From Batillaria attramentaria (Eukaryota; Mollusca; Gastropoda; Batillariidae): DNA of 64,000 nucleotides. This document shows, piece by piece, positions 11,246-24,221 of the stretch. Position 1 is the first letter of the stretch. Every line of letters begins with the position of its first letter. Below the pieces are notes generated by a model, which saw only the letters and a program-made list of their open reading frames with translations, was not told the DNA's origin and ran no database searches. A program made the position numbers and the translations under genes. The stretch lies in contig JACVVK020000005.1 in assembly GCA_018292915.2 (NCBI GenBank), positions 3,587,501 through 3,651,500 of the forward strand. The letters are read 5' to 3'.

Positions 11246-11474
11246 ATAATAATAATCGCATTAATATAGGCGCTTTATCCCAAATATTTGGCTCAAAGCG
11301 CCGCGAGCTAAACCCAACACGCACGCTCACGTGAATCACACGCATTCTCTCACACACAGGACATAAACGTATTACAGTCACGTGGTGCGAAGGGTCAGCT
11401 CAGCTATTTAAATTTCGGAATTTAGATATGCATTTATTTTTCGAACTTGGTGGGCTGAACATTTCCAAAGCAGA
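11246..11474. repeat. Dispersed family A, copy 2
   Basis: This copy shares GGCTCAAAGCGCCGCG, AACCCAACACGCACGCTCAC and GTGGTGCGAAGGGTCAGCTC with 6888-7380 and 60284-60508. It has a single copy of the segment that is doubled in copy 1 and ends in CATTTCCAAAGCAG. Confidence 0.75.
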
Positions 11475-11853
11475 TTCAACTTTTACCGTAAAATGATCAC
11501 CACACCACATAGTGGAGATTTTGTAATTTCAAACCACTCTATCAAACCAAGTTTTCAATACCGGAACAACGATTTGGCTGCAGTTTTTGGGAGTAGAAAG
11601 CCTTATTGACATCGTATTGCTTTCGGGGGGGATTTCTCTTCAAGAAGACGTGGACCTTTTCGAATGGATTTGTAAAATTGTTGTAAAATTGCTGGTCTTG
11701 ATGACCACATCGCGACAATCAAAAGTGTCTGGCTGATCTCCTAATTTTTTGTTGTTTTGCTTCAGTAAGTGCAGTATGTGTTCAGTGTTGCTGTTTTGCG
11801 TAAACGCTTACTTAGTTGTTACAAGTGCGATGAAATAAAGACGAAAATGGAAC

Positions 11854-11855
<2 letters not shown>

Positions 11856-11927
<72 letters not shown>
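11856..11927 (+). repeat. (TG)n microsatellite
   Basis: About 36 TG units. The region 11475-12317 around it holds no supportable gene; 12120-12188 is C-rich and ends in a short (CA)n. Confidence 0.95.
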
Positions 11928-11928
<1 letters not shown>

Positions 11929-12317
11929 AAGAATGAGAAGCCTGTGTTTTTTACCAAACGAACGAACAGTGATATTCAAGCAGAGAAGAATGCAAAATGA
12001 AAATTGAATAATTAAAATTGTCTTCTCGCAATCACCTAAAACAGAGTAAAAGAAACTGACAGTAGACCGCTAAATAACTCATGGCACACAAGTATCAGGC
12101 ATACACACCCGTGCCCATCAGACCCCCTCCCCCGCCCTTACCCCCTCTCCACCACCACCCCCCCCCCCCCCACACACACACACACACATTCACATCCCCC
12201 TGTCCCACCCCACCTTTAGCAGTCCCTCACCCCCTACCGAATTCGAGGGGCTATTAAAATAATTAGATCGAAGCCAAGATGACTAGCTCAGTTTCCGTCA
12301 GTTTATAGAACAGACTA

Positions 12318-12560
12318 CAACAACTCTTTCACGATTTCATTTGCACAGAGTATGTTGCGAGAATTTCCCAGACAACACAAAAACTCCATTGCGATTTCAT
12401 TAGGCTCTAGAGTTAGTGGTGAGCATTTCGTATACAGCAACTCCATTACGATCTCATTTGGCTTCATTTACACAGAGTTAGTAGTGAGCATTTCGCAAAC
12501 AACAACACAATCAGGATCTCATCAGGCTTCATTTTGCTCGTAGTTATTAAAGAGCATTTT
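12318..12560 (+). repeat. Degenerate ~60-bp minisatellite, four copies
   Basis: The landmark CGATTTCATT or a close variant recurs at about 12331, 12391, 12448 and 12512. Each is followed by an AGTTAGT-like block and a GAGCATTTCG-like block. Spacing is 57-64 bp with clear divergence between copies. Confidence 0.7.
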
Positions 12561-13725
12561 CGATTAGCTAGAGACATTCACGACCACGTATGCAGTCCAG
12601 AACAAAAATGATTTGTTGGTAAAAATAATTGACTTTCCTCCAAGTCGCATCGTATCTGTTCACGTTCGCGGCTCTAGTTTCAATAACTATTGTTTGTTCT
12701 GCGTGAATGTCAGAAGGTGGACCGCTCTTCGTTGGTTATTAACAGTTGTGTCTGCAGGGTACTTGCGAGTTTGGGGTGCTTCCCTTTTTTACGACACATC
12801 GTATGATGTAGGTGATTACATGGGCGGCACCGCAGGTTTCCGGTAGTCCCTGGGCCTGACTGACACAGTGATATTTATGACAGCCCTGTCATATAGTTCA
12901 AACCAACGGAACCTCCATAGTAGCATCGTGCATCACCCTCATCTTCGTCATTTTGCAAAAGAAAAATGAAATGTTCCTTGGCTTCCGAACCTTCCGTGGA
13001 TTCTACCTACAAACACGTACCAATGCAATTTAGCTTGCAAAGAGTTGAGACAGCAAAACCAGAGGTGCAGTCGGAACAGCAGAATCCTCACCAGTCTGTA
13101 TCTTTTTCTTAAAGGTTGAATCGATTTCCAACATTCTAAAAAAAAGGATTGATCTATTCGTTTCACTTGAGGACGAGGAAATCCATTCACAGCGGTTTCC
13201 ATTCATTCGAGTGGATCAGGAAAGGTACTAAAGTGCCTCTGACACGATGCAGCAACAGTTTGTAAGGCCAAAATGGTTATAGTCTAATAGCTTTGGCGAA
13301 CTGGTGCGTTGCGTGCCATGTTACGACATATGCACATTTTAAATCCCGGTCATGAAGTGATCCAGCTGTTGTTTCCATAAGCTTCCAACGTTAATTACAG
13401 TAACGGCTGCTAAGACAAGGTTGTAGTGTTTTTAACAAAGAGGATGAAGACTAGTGAGTTGCTTTATTCACAGCACCATAGGGACTCTCTGTAACATCCG
13501 CCATTTTTTCTTCTTCTTTTTTTTTTGAAAACAAAGCGTGGTCAAACGAAATTTTGAAAATTTGAAATGCTAAATTTCAAATTTCAGAGCTGGTAATGCA
13601 ATAATAGTTCCAAGACAAACAAAGGTGTAAAGTGAATAAAAAAAGAAATTGAAATCTAGACAAGAATATGCTGATGCTGAAAAAATGGAACAGACAGACA
13701 GACAGACAGACAGAGACAAAGACAA

Positions 13726-13760
<35 letters not shown>

Positions 13761-14840
13761 GCATGAAATAACTGGTTTTGTCAACATTATTTGTAACAAA
13801 AACCTAGACATGAGTTGCCATATACATTGCCTCAAACAGTGTGACAATACAGTATGCGGTATTGGCAAACATAAATCTTGTGGACAGAAAGAATCTAACT
13901 GTGCATTGTCTACATACATATTATATATAAGACCAGTATATATAAAAGACCAGTACAAAGTACACATGGTTCATATAACCACAATCTTGCACTTTTAGCG
14001 TAGCGTGTGTCTTGTCTCAATCACACAAGAGACATAGTTTCTGTAAAAAGAAAAAACTATTACAAAAACTGAAAATTGATTTCACGTATTCATGGAAAGA
14101 AAGCGTTTTGTTTTGTTTTTCTAGTGTCCCAGGCAACTATGCTCTCCGTATCTCGCGAGCCTTCTGCCTTACGATCAAAGGTTGATTTTAGTGCCCCCCA
14201 CACCCCAATTACACTTAAGAACTTCAAACACTTCACTTGAAAACATTAAATCAATCGCAACTAAATGCTCACCAAGTGCGCCCGGAACGCGGTGCGCATA
14301 ATTAACCCTGTGTGAAAAAATAAAATAATATAATTTTTTTTTTTAAACAGACAGCATTTTTTCTGTGGACAAGAGAAGGAAACGTTTGGTTAGAGAGAGA
14401 GAAAAAAACTTGCACAGAGAATAGATGAGACAGGAATTGACAAGCCATGCAAAGACGGCGGTTTGCGTGAACTGGCAATACTTGTGAATTGTTCGGACTG
14501 CCTGGAATCGATTTTTCTGCCTCTAATGAATGGTCATGTTCAGAGCAGCTTCAGTGGCCTTTTGTCAAAGACCAGGAAATTCCCAGCTGGCATTCTTTTG
14601 GTTATTCCCTCTTTGTTTAGTCCTTTCGGCTCGATAGACTGGCAGGTGAGTAGCTGAGCACTCCCAGTAGTCTCCCTTGCCGACTTGCTCTGCCTTTACT
14701 CTACTGATGAGCCTTGTCTATAATTATAGAGGCACCGGGAATGAGGAAATGAACGCTAGCATGTAGCGTTGCAACATGAACACCTTGACACGTTGAGAGA
14801 ATAAAATGACCAATGAGCACTGGTGTTTTCTACTACTGAG
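12561..14840. other. Gene-poor stretch
   Basis: Open frames on both strands are short and without recognisable domains, signal peptides or splice context. A (CAGA)n array lies at 13691-13760. I see nothing else I can name in this stretch. Confidence 0.5.
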
Positions 14841-14844
14841 AGAA

Positions 14845-15515
14845 CAGTAAAAGTCTATATGTTCGTGCTGAGTTCCGTCTGAGGGGAAAAAAAACCTTAC
14901 AAAACCTTAAGGCTGTTTGCCAAATGGACATACATTCCTTTTGGCCGTTGTGACCATTTTCGTGACTTTGGCTGTTTGCCAAATGGACATACATTCCTTT
15001 TGGCCGTTGTGACCATTTTCGTGACTTTGGCTGTTTGCCAAATGGACATACATTCCTTTTGGCCGTTGTGACCATTTTCGTGACTTTGGCTGTTTGCCAA
15101 ATGGACATACATTCCTTTTGGCCGTTGTGACCATTTTCGTGACTTTGGCTGTTTGCCAAATGGACATACATTCCTTTTGGCCGTTGTGACCATTTTCGTG
15201 ACTTTGCGGCTTCTAATAGTAGAGAAATATGACTTTCTTTGACCTAACGCTTCCATACCTCTTCTACACGTCGTTACAAAATAGCCACCAGTCAGCGCAG
15301 TATTCAGTTGGTATTCAATCCGCAGCCAACTCTCGTCGTCTGCTCAGTACGCGGTATACGCTTCTACATACGTAGAACAACATATACGCCAACCCGAGTC
15401 ACCACGATGGTTTCAGAAGCTATACTGTGTCCCGTGTGATTGATTCTGATGCACGGATTAAGCACATACGATGAAAAGTTTTCCACAGCGATGTTGTATG
15501 CCTGACAAACGTATT
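14845..15515 (+). repeat. Dispersed family D, copy 1, carrying a 59-bp five-fold array
   Basis: This copy shares long blocks with copies at 22255-22715 and 32570-33010: GCGGCTTCTAATAGTAGAGA, TATGACTTTCTTTG, CACCAGTCAGCGCAGT and GATGAAAAGTTTTCCACAGC. Copies differ by substitutions and small indels. No coding frame is conserved among the copies. Weaker relatives occur at 50655-50750 and 62375-62660. The family is probably a non-autonomous transposable element of unknown class. Confidence 0.72.
14911..15205 (+). repeat. 59-bp tandem repeat, five identical copies
   Basis: The units start at 14911, 14970, 15029, 15088 and 15147 with GGCTGTTTGCCAAATGGACA and end in CATTTTCGTGACTTT. The copies look identical over their whole length. 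All three minus frames stay open through the array, a result of its periodicity and not of coding. Confidence 0.93.
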
Positions 15516-15587
15516 GAGACTTCAAAGGGTCGACGTGGATGATGGGGGCAAAAACTAGACTTTGAAGAATAAGTTGTTGTTTTGATT

Positions 15588-15590
<3 letters not shown>

Positions 15591-15677
<87 letters not shown>
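15591..15677 (+). repeat. (TG)n microsatellite
   Basis: About 43 uninterrupted TG units. A T run of about 23 follows at 15847-15869. Confidence 0.97.
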
Positions 15678-15678
<1 letters not shown>

Positions 15679-15899
15679 CGCGTGGGTCTACTAATTCTCT
15701 TTACAGAGAGAAGATTATCCCACACTGCATGACTTGTTTGGTTTGACTACCACAAAAAGCGTAAAACAGAAGTCAAGAGAAGCAAGGCAGAATTCCATCG
15801 TAATCGTACTCATTTCATTACCGGTGTAACTTCTCTTCTTTCTTTCTTTTTTTTTTTTTTTTTTTTTTAGGTATGGGCACACAGAAATATATATATTTC

Positions 15900-16433
15900 C
15901 ATGGTTGGTCATCATATATCACTAACTGTCAACACATCTGACTATGGTATGCATTACTATTGGAAACAGTATAGTATTTTACACTTCGAACAGTCACTTG
16001 CAGCACTAAGTATTTGGTTGGAGGGGGGCGTGGACTATGGACAGTCTGCGGACAGCTTCAGTTGTTGCTTTCAGTTTCACATACTTTTGCTTATATGTTG
16101 CAATTCCACAAAGCACACGTGGACATGCTCAATGCAACCGATGTAAATTCTGCTGCTATGTTAGGCGCCCACTGGTTCAACGAAGGATCACCAATAAATA
16201 ATTAAGGCAAAAACATTGAAGAAGAGACGTCACAATAGAGACAGGAAGAGGAAACAGGCCAGTCGGACAAATATATACAATGGAAATGGATTTTGTGGAA
16301 CCGTAATCATCAATTATTTCTTTCCTTACAAAGGCTTGCCAGCCAAAAGACTATGCTGCGTGGCTGCACAAATTCAAAATTTAGCCTCAGGCCTCAAACC
16401 TTAGACGTCATTAGCTATCTGTCTTTCAAAGGA

Positions 16434-16438
<5 letters not shown>
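15900..16438. other. Unassigned sequence
   Basis: No recognisable gene or repeat family. Open frames here are short and lack supporting features. Confidence 0.45.
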
Positions 16439-16505
<67 letters not shown>

Positions 16506-16511
16506 GCGCGC
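16439..16511 (+). repeat. (CA)n with a (CG)n end
   Basis: About 31 CA units end in CGCGCGCG. Alternating purine-pyrimidine sequence of this kind can take the Z-DNA form. Confidence 0.95.
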
Positions 16512-16944
16512 AAAAATTCATAGGACACATAAACGTTTAAAAGCAAAACAAACAGTTTAGACTCCGTTAACGCCATCCACAATGCGGGCCGACACAATAC
16601 CAGTTTTCTCTTGGGGAACAAAGGAACTTCCTTAATTTCGCTCAAGTGGTCACGGTCTAGCAGTTTTGGCGACACGGTAGGCAGCATTTCCTGTCCTACC
16701 TATTGATTTAGGACCACATAACTGAAAGCGCTGTTCGTGGCATTTACACAAATAAAAGAAAAAAGTAAACATATCAGAAAGAAAGAAAGACAGGCGTCTC
16801 GACGACGTCTCCCGGGAGTGCCCGCTACAAGCGGATTTAATTGGCCCTGAGGGCATTTCAGTTGCGGCTAAAAGGCCTGCAGAATCGTAACATGTGACAA
16901 CACTGTTAGCTACGGCGGCGGAGGTTTGTTTTATGTGGCATTTC

Positions 16945-17205
16945 AGCTAGACCCATCACAGTTAGATCCCCACTCCAGCTAAAACCATTTCTGTTAGACT
17001 CCCACTCCAGCTACACCCATTCCAGTTAGACACATACTCCAGCTAGTCCCATTCCAGTTAGACCCCTGTTCCAGCTAGACCCACTCCAGTTAGGCCCCCC
17101 CCCCCACTCCAGTTAGACTTCCACCAGCTAGACCAATTCCCGTTAGACACTACTCCAGCTAGACCCATTCCAGTTAGGCCCTGCTCCAGCTAGACCCACT
17201 CCATA
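16945..17205 (+). repeat. Degenerate short-unit minisatellite (CCAGCTAGACCCATTCCAGT type)
   Basis: Alternating CCAGCTAGACCCA and CCAGTTAGACCCC blocks repeat about a dozen times with irregular spacing, including a run of C at 17096-17105. The higher-order unit is about 35-40 bp. Confidence 0.85.
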
Positions 17206-17707
17206 AAGAGTTCCCGGGATGTCGAAACATTGCTGTATCCATTGAACAAGCGTGTGCACGCATTTCATTATCACATTTGTTTGGTTCAGTGGCTCTGTTG
17301 ATCGATGAATAACCTTCTTTCATTTAAACTTCAATTACATCTTTCCTGAAACGCCTACAAAAGACACAGAAAACATTCAAAGTATGCAGCAATTATGTTG
17401 ACCAATTTCCGTAGGCAGACATAGGCAAACAATTTAGTATGCGAACGCACAGCTGCTGTTTGAGATGTTGCACCTTCATTCAATTTCACCCATTCTTATA
17501 TTGTGTGAAAGCCATCTCGAGGGGTTTTTGTGATAAAGCCTGGTGTGATGATGAGCCTGGGGAAGCATTAATGACATTTTGTTATCATGATTATGCTTGT
17601 ACGTTTTTGGGATGATGACAGATGTGATATGCCACAGTGTGTAATATCGTAGTGATATGTAATGATGGCAAGCTGTAGGTATGACGGTCTTGGAAAAGTG
17701 CCCACGC

Positions 17708-17708
<1 letters not shown>

Positions 17709-17789
<81 letters not shown>
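17709..17789 (+). repeat. (CA)n microsatellite
   Basis: About 40 CA units. Confidence 0.97.
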
Positions 17790-17790
<1 letters not shown>

Positions 17791-17948
17791 GAGATTTTGC
17801 ATCTGGACAACAACGTTCTGAATCTCTTTATGGAGGTGTCGAAACACAGGGGCGTATGTAGTAGAGGAATAAAAACAAGTATGATTGTGTAAGACTATGT
17901 CGGGGAGTCTTATACAAATTACAATTATGAGATTCAAAACGCATCACA

Positions 17949-18066
17949 TTTGGTCGCCAACATTTTTGGTCGCCAACATCTGGTCGCCAACATTTTTGGT
18001 CGCCAACATTTTTAGTCGCCAACATCTAGTCGCCAACATTCCGTCGGCAACATCTCGTCGACCACA
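17949..18066 (+). repeat. 15-18-bp minisatellite (TTTGGTCGCCAACAT type)
   Basis: About eight copies of (TTT/C)GGTCGCCAACAT, progressively changed towards the right (TAGTCGCCAACAT, CCGTCGGCAACAT, CTCGTCGACCACAT). The gradient suggests old copies at the right edge and younger ones at the left. Confidence 0.9.
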
Positions 18067-20460
18067 TTTCCTTCCCGGCATTAATTTGTTCCCGCACGTA
18101 TCGTTAACGCGACATTTCGTCACCATGGAAAATACCCAGAAAAACTTCAGACTGACACCCAGCATCATTATTCTGATCCAGCTGTGTTACCATACATTAT
18201 CGACGTGTGTGTGTGGGGGGGGGGGGGAGGAAGGATTTTACCTAAAAATAACCCAAACAATTGTTTATGGTTCTTGTCTACCCTTCGTGTGTACACAGAA
18301 GACATAATTATTTATCACGCGTGCTCGTTAAAGTTCGTATCCAACGGTAGAGGCCCGTGGAATGGAAAAACAAGTACACACCATGTGCGCAGGACAAAGG
18401 GTCAGATCCCATCCACTTAACCTGAGAAAGGAGACAACAGCCTCTGTTTCCCTGCCTACGGCGATGGGACAATAGAACTACCAATACCAATCAGGTCACC
18501 CAGCTTCACCGGACCCTTCTACGAGCAAAAGAAAAGAGTCGCTGATCCGTAGCGGTCCTTACCCCTTTTTTTCCAGCCGATCCCTGATGTATAGTCCAGT
18601 GACAGTACTAACCAGGTACGTCAAGATTGCGTGGAGTTCTTGTTTTCCAGTGCTACCACAATTCATTTACAAGTTTTGACGACGAATGGAGCACTACCTG
18701 CAAACTGGCACTATCTGCGGAGCCGACTACCTCTTTCTTTTAAACAAGACAAATGCAAATCCGGTCACCAGTGTCATCGACTTACTCCATTTTTCAAATA
18801 TGATTAACACAGGGAAAAAAACGTTGGGTGTCGGTTTGTCTGTGTGAAAGACAGGAGTCGTTTAGCCAAAAGAAAACGTTTTCGTAAACGAGTTTCTACA
18901 ATGTATGTCTGCTCATAATCTCAAATCCCCATAATTACGGCTATTCCCGAGAGGAATCGTGAACCTTTTGAATCGTATTAACAGCAGGGAAACGTCCGCC
19001 ATCTTGATTAAGCTCCGTGGTACAGTAGTTCGATCACAATCTCTTTTCCTATTAACCAAGCGCAGGACTGGTGACCCATTGATTTTTTTCCACACACTTA
19101 GGTGTAACGATTAAACGTAAAGGGAGATCGCTATAGATTCGGCGTGATCCATTGAACTTCAAAGGTAAAATGATAAGAATTATCTGTAACGAGATAATTG
19201 TGCCGTAGACGCAAAAACAGTATGCAGGAAACTATAGCCAGCGTCCCTTGGAGAATTTCTGTGTGTGTTGTTTGGAAAAGCTGGTGTATCTCACTGGCAT
19301 TGCTTTAGATCTTCAACACAGTGGAGTCCGGTTTTTGTTTTTGTTTTTTTAAACAAAAGAGGCAAGCTCATTGTTTTCCCGTTTTGACGTGGGTGCTCTG
19401 TTCTCATTCTAGTCTATACTCCCGTTGTATGCAATGAACTGGGCCACGCCGATCGCCTCAACAAGGCTTCGGTTCTGCGCAAAAAAAAAACAAAAAAACT
19501 TTTGGCCCGTGGCTGATTGCAAACAAGCCTGCACTTGCATTACGATTTGAACTGACGCGTGGCAATTGGTTGGGTAAGAACAAAGGACCGTAGAGAAACA
19601 ATGGTGTCAGTCTCACTCTCACCCCCAACAATGACACCAAGCCCCCTCCTCTCGTGTTCCATCAAGAGGAAACTAAAGATTGCAGTTACCCGTGAGTTCT
19701 TAGGCGCCGAGTGTTCGCCTGAGTTGCCAGTTTTCACAAGTATCGTCCCAGTTATCGAAGCCTCGCGAAATCCCGAGAAAAGGGGTTTAACCAATCGAGC
19801 GTGACATTGCGACGGGAAGCTAGACCCTCAAATAGTGGTAACAATTGTCCTGTTCCGAGGTGGATCATGCTTCAGCGTATTCCATCTCCGCTATGCAGCT
19901 CCCCTCTGGGGTGCTCTGCCCAGGCCCACGCACACATGTGGTAGGTTGGCCACTCTTTTATTTTTTCACTCTTGGTCCAACAGATCACAACGATCTTGCG
20001 CACGTGCACTCAGCGAGTTACCAGTCTTCTCGCGAGCGGGCACTCATGCTTTCTACGGAGCTGTAAATTTAGGGGCGGAGGTGTAATCTAAGCTACATTG
20101 CTTACGCCAGTGATAGGTGTTTTGCATACTGTAGCCTACAAGTGCTTGGAATGCTTCGTGCAGAATTCCAATAATTTTACCGTCTCTGCAGTACGCGTTA
20201 CCGAGTGCACAGAACCTCACCGACGGAAGTGACCGCTGAAATATTAGTAATTTCTTACATAGGAGAGTTGGTTTCCCCTATAGCTCACAGCGCGCTTGCC
20301 AGTGATCAGTCAAACAAACTTCTGAGTGATCAGGTTACTTTAAACAAGCACATCGGCAGGCAGATTGTATTGACTACAGTTTACAGAAGCAGTGAGCTGA
20401 CGCCAGGGCAACTTCATCAATAGACTTGTTCTGTAGACCTTTCTAATAAAATACCTGAAA
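18067..20460. other. Gene-poor stretch and upstream region of the galectin gene
   Basis: A G run lies at 18217-18228. Several overlapping open frames on both strands (for example around 19540-20086) have no domain, signal or splice support. The last few hundred bases should hold the promoter of the next gene, but I recognise no clear TATA box. Confidence 0.4.
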
Positions 20461-22948
20461 ATGACCAGACACATCTCCACCATCTTCTGCTTCATCCTGT
20501 GCGTGTGCATGACGACAATGACAGTGGCTAGTTGGCCTGGTTTGGACTTAGACAAGATCGACGTGTACAAAGTGACCAATGTGTTGCAGTGTAAGAGACT
20601 GTGTCGGTACAGAAAACTGTGCGCTCGCTACTCTTACACCTACGGTGATACGGCAAGTAGTGATGGTAACAATTGCGTGCTGCATGCCCAGGCTTCAGGT
20701 GTGGCGCACGGTGGATGGCTTCAAGAAGTGTCTCAAGTAAGTGTTCAAGTTCATGTGTTAAAATTACACAGAATGTTTGGATTTTAATGGTCTTGCATTT
20801 GTGTTCAAAAGGCGACAACTGAAAATGAAAACGGAAATGGGCAAGATAGGTGAAAATACGAGAGAAGACAAAATAAGATATGACAAGATAATATGAAATA
20901 AGAAAAGAAGACAGAAGAGACGATTCAAGTCAAGTGAAGTCAAAGGAATAAAATTTTCCATTAATACTGAATTCAAGCATCATAAATATGTGTGATCTGA
21001 GGGTGTCGCTGCTTTATTTTCTTTGTTTGTTTGTCTGTTGGTGTTTACTTCAGCTTTTTTAGCCTTTTTCTGGGAACGGGTTCTTGTTTCTGGCGGAGGT
21101 TTTCTTGTTTTGCCATAAAGAAACCTTTCTTGTCTTCTTTCCATTGGTCGTCGTGGGGTTTTGCGGTTGGTTGTTTTCTTTCCTTGGGTTGTTGTTGTTG
21201 TTGTTTCTACATTTTTCTACAAAAACTACGATACATTGTACTCTCGTCTGATTCCAACTCAGCTATCCATTGAAGTACAATTTCTGTCTGATGTCACAGC
21301 CGATAAACAATGTGTGTGGTACCCAACCGTGCAGTGAGACAGAAGTGTGCGTACCCGGCCCCACTCCTCCTCTCTTCACGTGCCTAGCCCTCCCCGCAGG
21401 TACAGTCTTAGTCTCTCGTGTTTTCCGTGGCCACTGACTAATCCATTTCTACCCACATTGTTTGTGTTGTTTGGTTGGTTTTGGGTCGTTGTTTTGTTGT
21501 TGTTGTTGTTTGTTCAGTCGTTTGTTGTTGTTGTTGCTGCTGCTGTTGTTCAGTTGTCTGTTGTTGTTGTGTTAGAGTTTTGTTTTGTTTTGTTTTGTTG
21601 GGGGGGGGGGTGTCTTTATTTGTTTTTGTTTGGCTTTTTGTTTGTGTTTGTTTGTTTGTTTGTTTGTTTGTTTGTTTGTTTGTTTGGAGGGGTGGCAGAG
21701 GGGAGGGGGCGGGGAGGGGGGTTTAAATCGCATTGTACCTGTACCAAATGATCACACGATAATGTTACTTAACCCAGAAAGGGAGAAATTCTGAAAAACA
21801 TAATTATGTGTTTTTGGGACCCTGGCCATAGTTTTCGTTTTACTGTTGCCCTTTGTTCAGGTACATATCATTTATATTTATATTTTATCAATATATTTTC
21901 TCACCGTAATAATTATTTCGTCCCGCCCACAGAACTTGACCGAAACCTTGGTGCTTTTGTTGACTTACACCAATACAATTTTGCTGATGACTCTTCGAAA
22001 ATATTTTTACTTTCAAATTACGTACATGTCGGGGGGGGGGGGGTGGCGCTAAGATTTCCTCTATACAAAACAACACGACGCTCAAAGCACTTTGCTGTTG
22101 TTTGCTAAAAGCCTTTAGCGGCTTTTTTTTAAACCCTTAGCCTCGTTAAAAAATGTGTAAGGTGGATGCAGAAAACTTTTATGATATTATGGGACGTGTC
22201 TGTAGGCTGACAAGTACGCAGAAGCAAACAAAAAGCGCGAAGGCCTTATCGATTTTTGTGTGTGTCCACGTCACGTTAGTCTTAGCACGCTGCTTAAAGT
22301 CTCTACGTTCGTAATGAGTTCTGAAGGAAAAACTGCCGCTGACAAAGTTCTAAGCTTGTTTGCCAAAAGAATACACGTACGTTGTGGTCATTGCGACTGT
22401 GTTGGTGACTTTGCGGCTTCTAATAGAAGAGATATATGACTTTCTTTGGCCTAACACTTCTATCCCTGTTTTACACGCCGATCGACAAAGTCGATGAAAA
22501 TACCCACCAATCAGCGGTCTTCAGTCCGCAACGAGACAACGTCGTCTGCTCAGTACGCGGTACGCTTCTACGTACATAGAACAACATACTACGCCAACCA
22601 CCGTCTCCACAACGATTTCAGATGCAATATATTGTGTCCATAGTAACTGATTCTGATGCAAGAATTAAGCACATTTGATGAAAAGTTTTCCGCAGATATT
22701 TTGTATGCCTGACAAGCATATTGAATCTTTAATGAGAATTCATGTCAGACTGGCAACGCTTTCAGAACACGCTCGTGCCAGAATTCTGGCGATTAATTAC
22801 GTCGGAAGCGCTGCCTCTGAAGCGTTCGATCGGTTTTCATCGCGTGATGCCAGTCCCCCGCTCAAGGAGTGCATTGCTGTGCTTCCGGAAGGGTCAGTTT
22901 ACTTTGCTGTGTTTGGAAAGCTAAAATGTCCTTGCACTCAAGTGATAC

Positions 22949-23034
<86 letters not shown>

Positions 23035-23183
23035 CGCGCGCGCGTGCGTGTGTGTGTCTGTCTGTCTGTCTGTCTGTCTGCCTCTGTGTGTGTGTATGTG
23101 TGTGCGTGTCTGTTTGTCTGTCTGTCTGCCTCTATGTGTGTGTGTGTGTGTGTGTCTGTCTGTCTGTCTGTCTGTCTGTCTGC

Positions 23184-23254
<71 letters not shown>

Positions 23255-23365
23255 TGTCTGTCTGTCTGTCTCTCTGTCTCTGTCTGCCTTTGTGTGTGTG
23301 TATATGTGTGCGTGTCTGTTTGTCTGTCTGTCTGCCTCTATGTGTCTGTCTGTCTGTCTGTCTGC

Positions 23366-23450
<85 letters not shown>

Positions 23451-24127
23451 TGTGTGTGTGTACACAGAGTGTGGAACACCAACCCTCCTAAATGGAAGCT
23501 TCGTGGGTGACGGCACTTCTCAGGGTCACGTGGCAACTCCCGTCTGTGACCCCCTGACGCTCTGGTTTCCTCGGGAGTCCCTCCCGTCCATCACGTGTCT
23601 CGTGACGTCACGATGGAGCGCCTACAGCGGAGACTGCAAACGAGCCATCTACGAGAATTCGGTCTGTATGACTTGCCACGAGTATGTTGTTTTCTTTCAT
23701 TCTTTTTAAATTAGAACGACTCTCCAATTAATGCAGAACACTAGATAAGTCACAGTCATTAGAATCTACAGTCGCTCGTAAACCTTACATATTCTGATCA
23801 TTATTTTGCTATGCTGTATATGTTCGGTAGTAATTTCACCGGTGAGCACTGAAGAGCATTTTAATACCGGAAGTATTCCAACCAAGACTTCTGATCTGTT
23901 GTAGACTGCAGTTTTGGGACATTAGGTTGTCACGGTCAGACTGACATACACGTACACTGATCCCTCCGCTCCCCCTCCCCCCACCCCCGGCCTCCACCAC
24001 AGATGACCCTCCGATCCTACCCCTACACCACACTGACTTAAAAGAGGAGGCTTTATGATTTTACAGTGCTAGTGTTTTGATATTTAATAAAATAGTCATA
24101 CAGATTTATTTTACATACGTCTTTGAT

Positions 24128-24221
<94 letters not shown>

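Noticed and set aside
14833..15256. Minus-strand frames encoding a perfect 59-residue repeat protein (SIWQTAKVTKMVTTAKRN type)
   Set aside because: All three minus frames are open through the 59-bp array, a result of its length not being a multiple of three. Other family copies do not keep any frame.
14845..15515. CRISPR array
   Set aside because: The 59-bp units abut with no unique spacers and the genome is eukaryotic with spliced genes.
19540..20086. Overlapping frames on both strands
   Set aside because: Mutually overlapping and without domains or codon-use support.
22675..23709. Long open frames (up to 344 codons) over the TG/TCTG array
   Set aside because: They are open only because the dinucleotide repeat lacks stop codons. 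Only the part after 23467 is coding, as an exon of the galectin gene.
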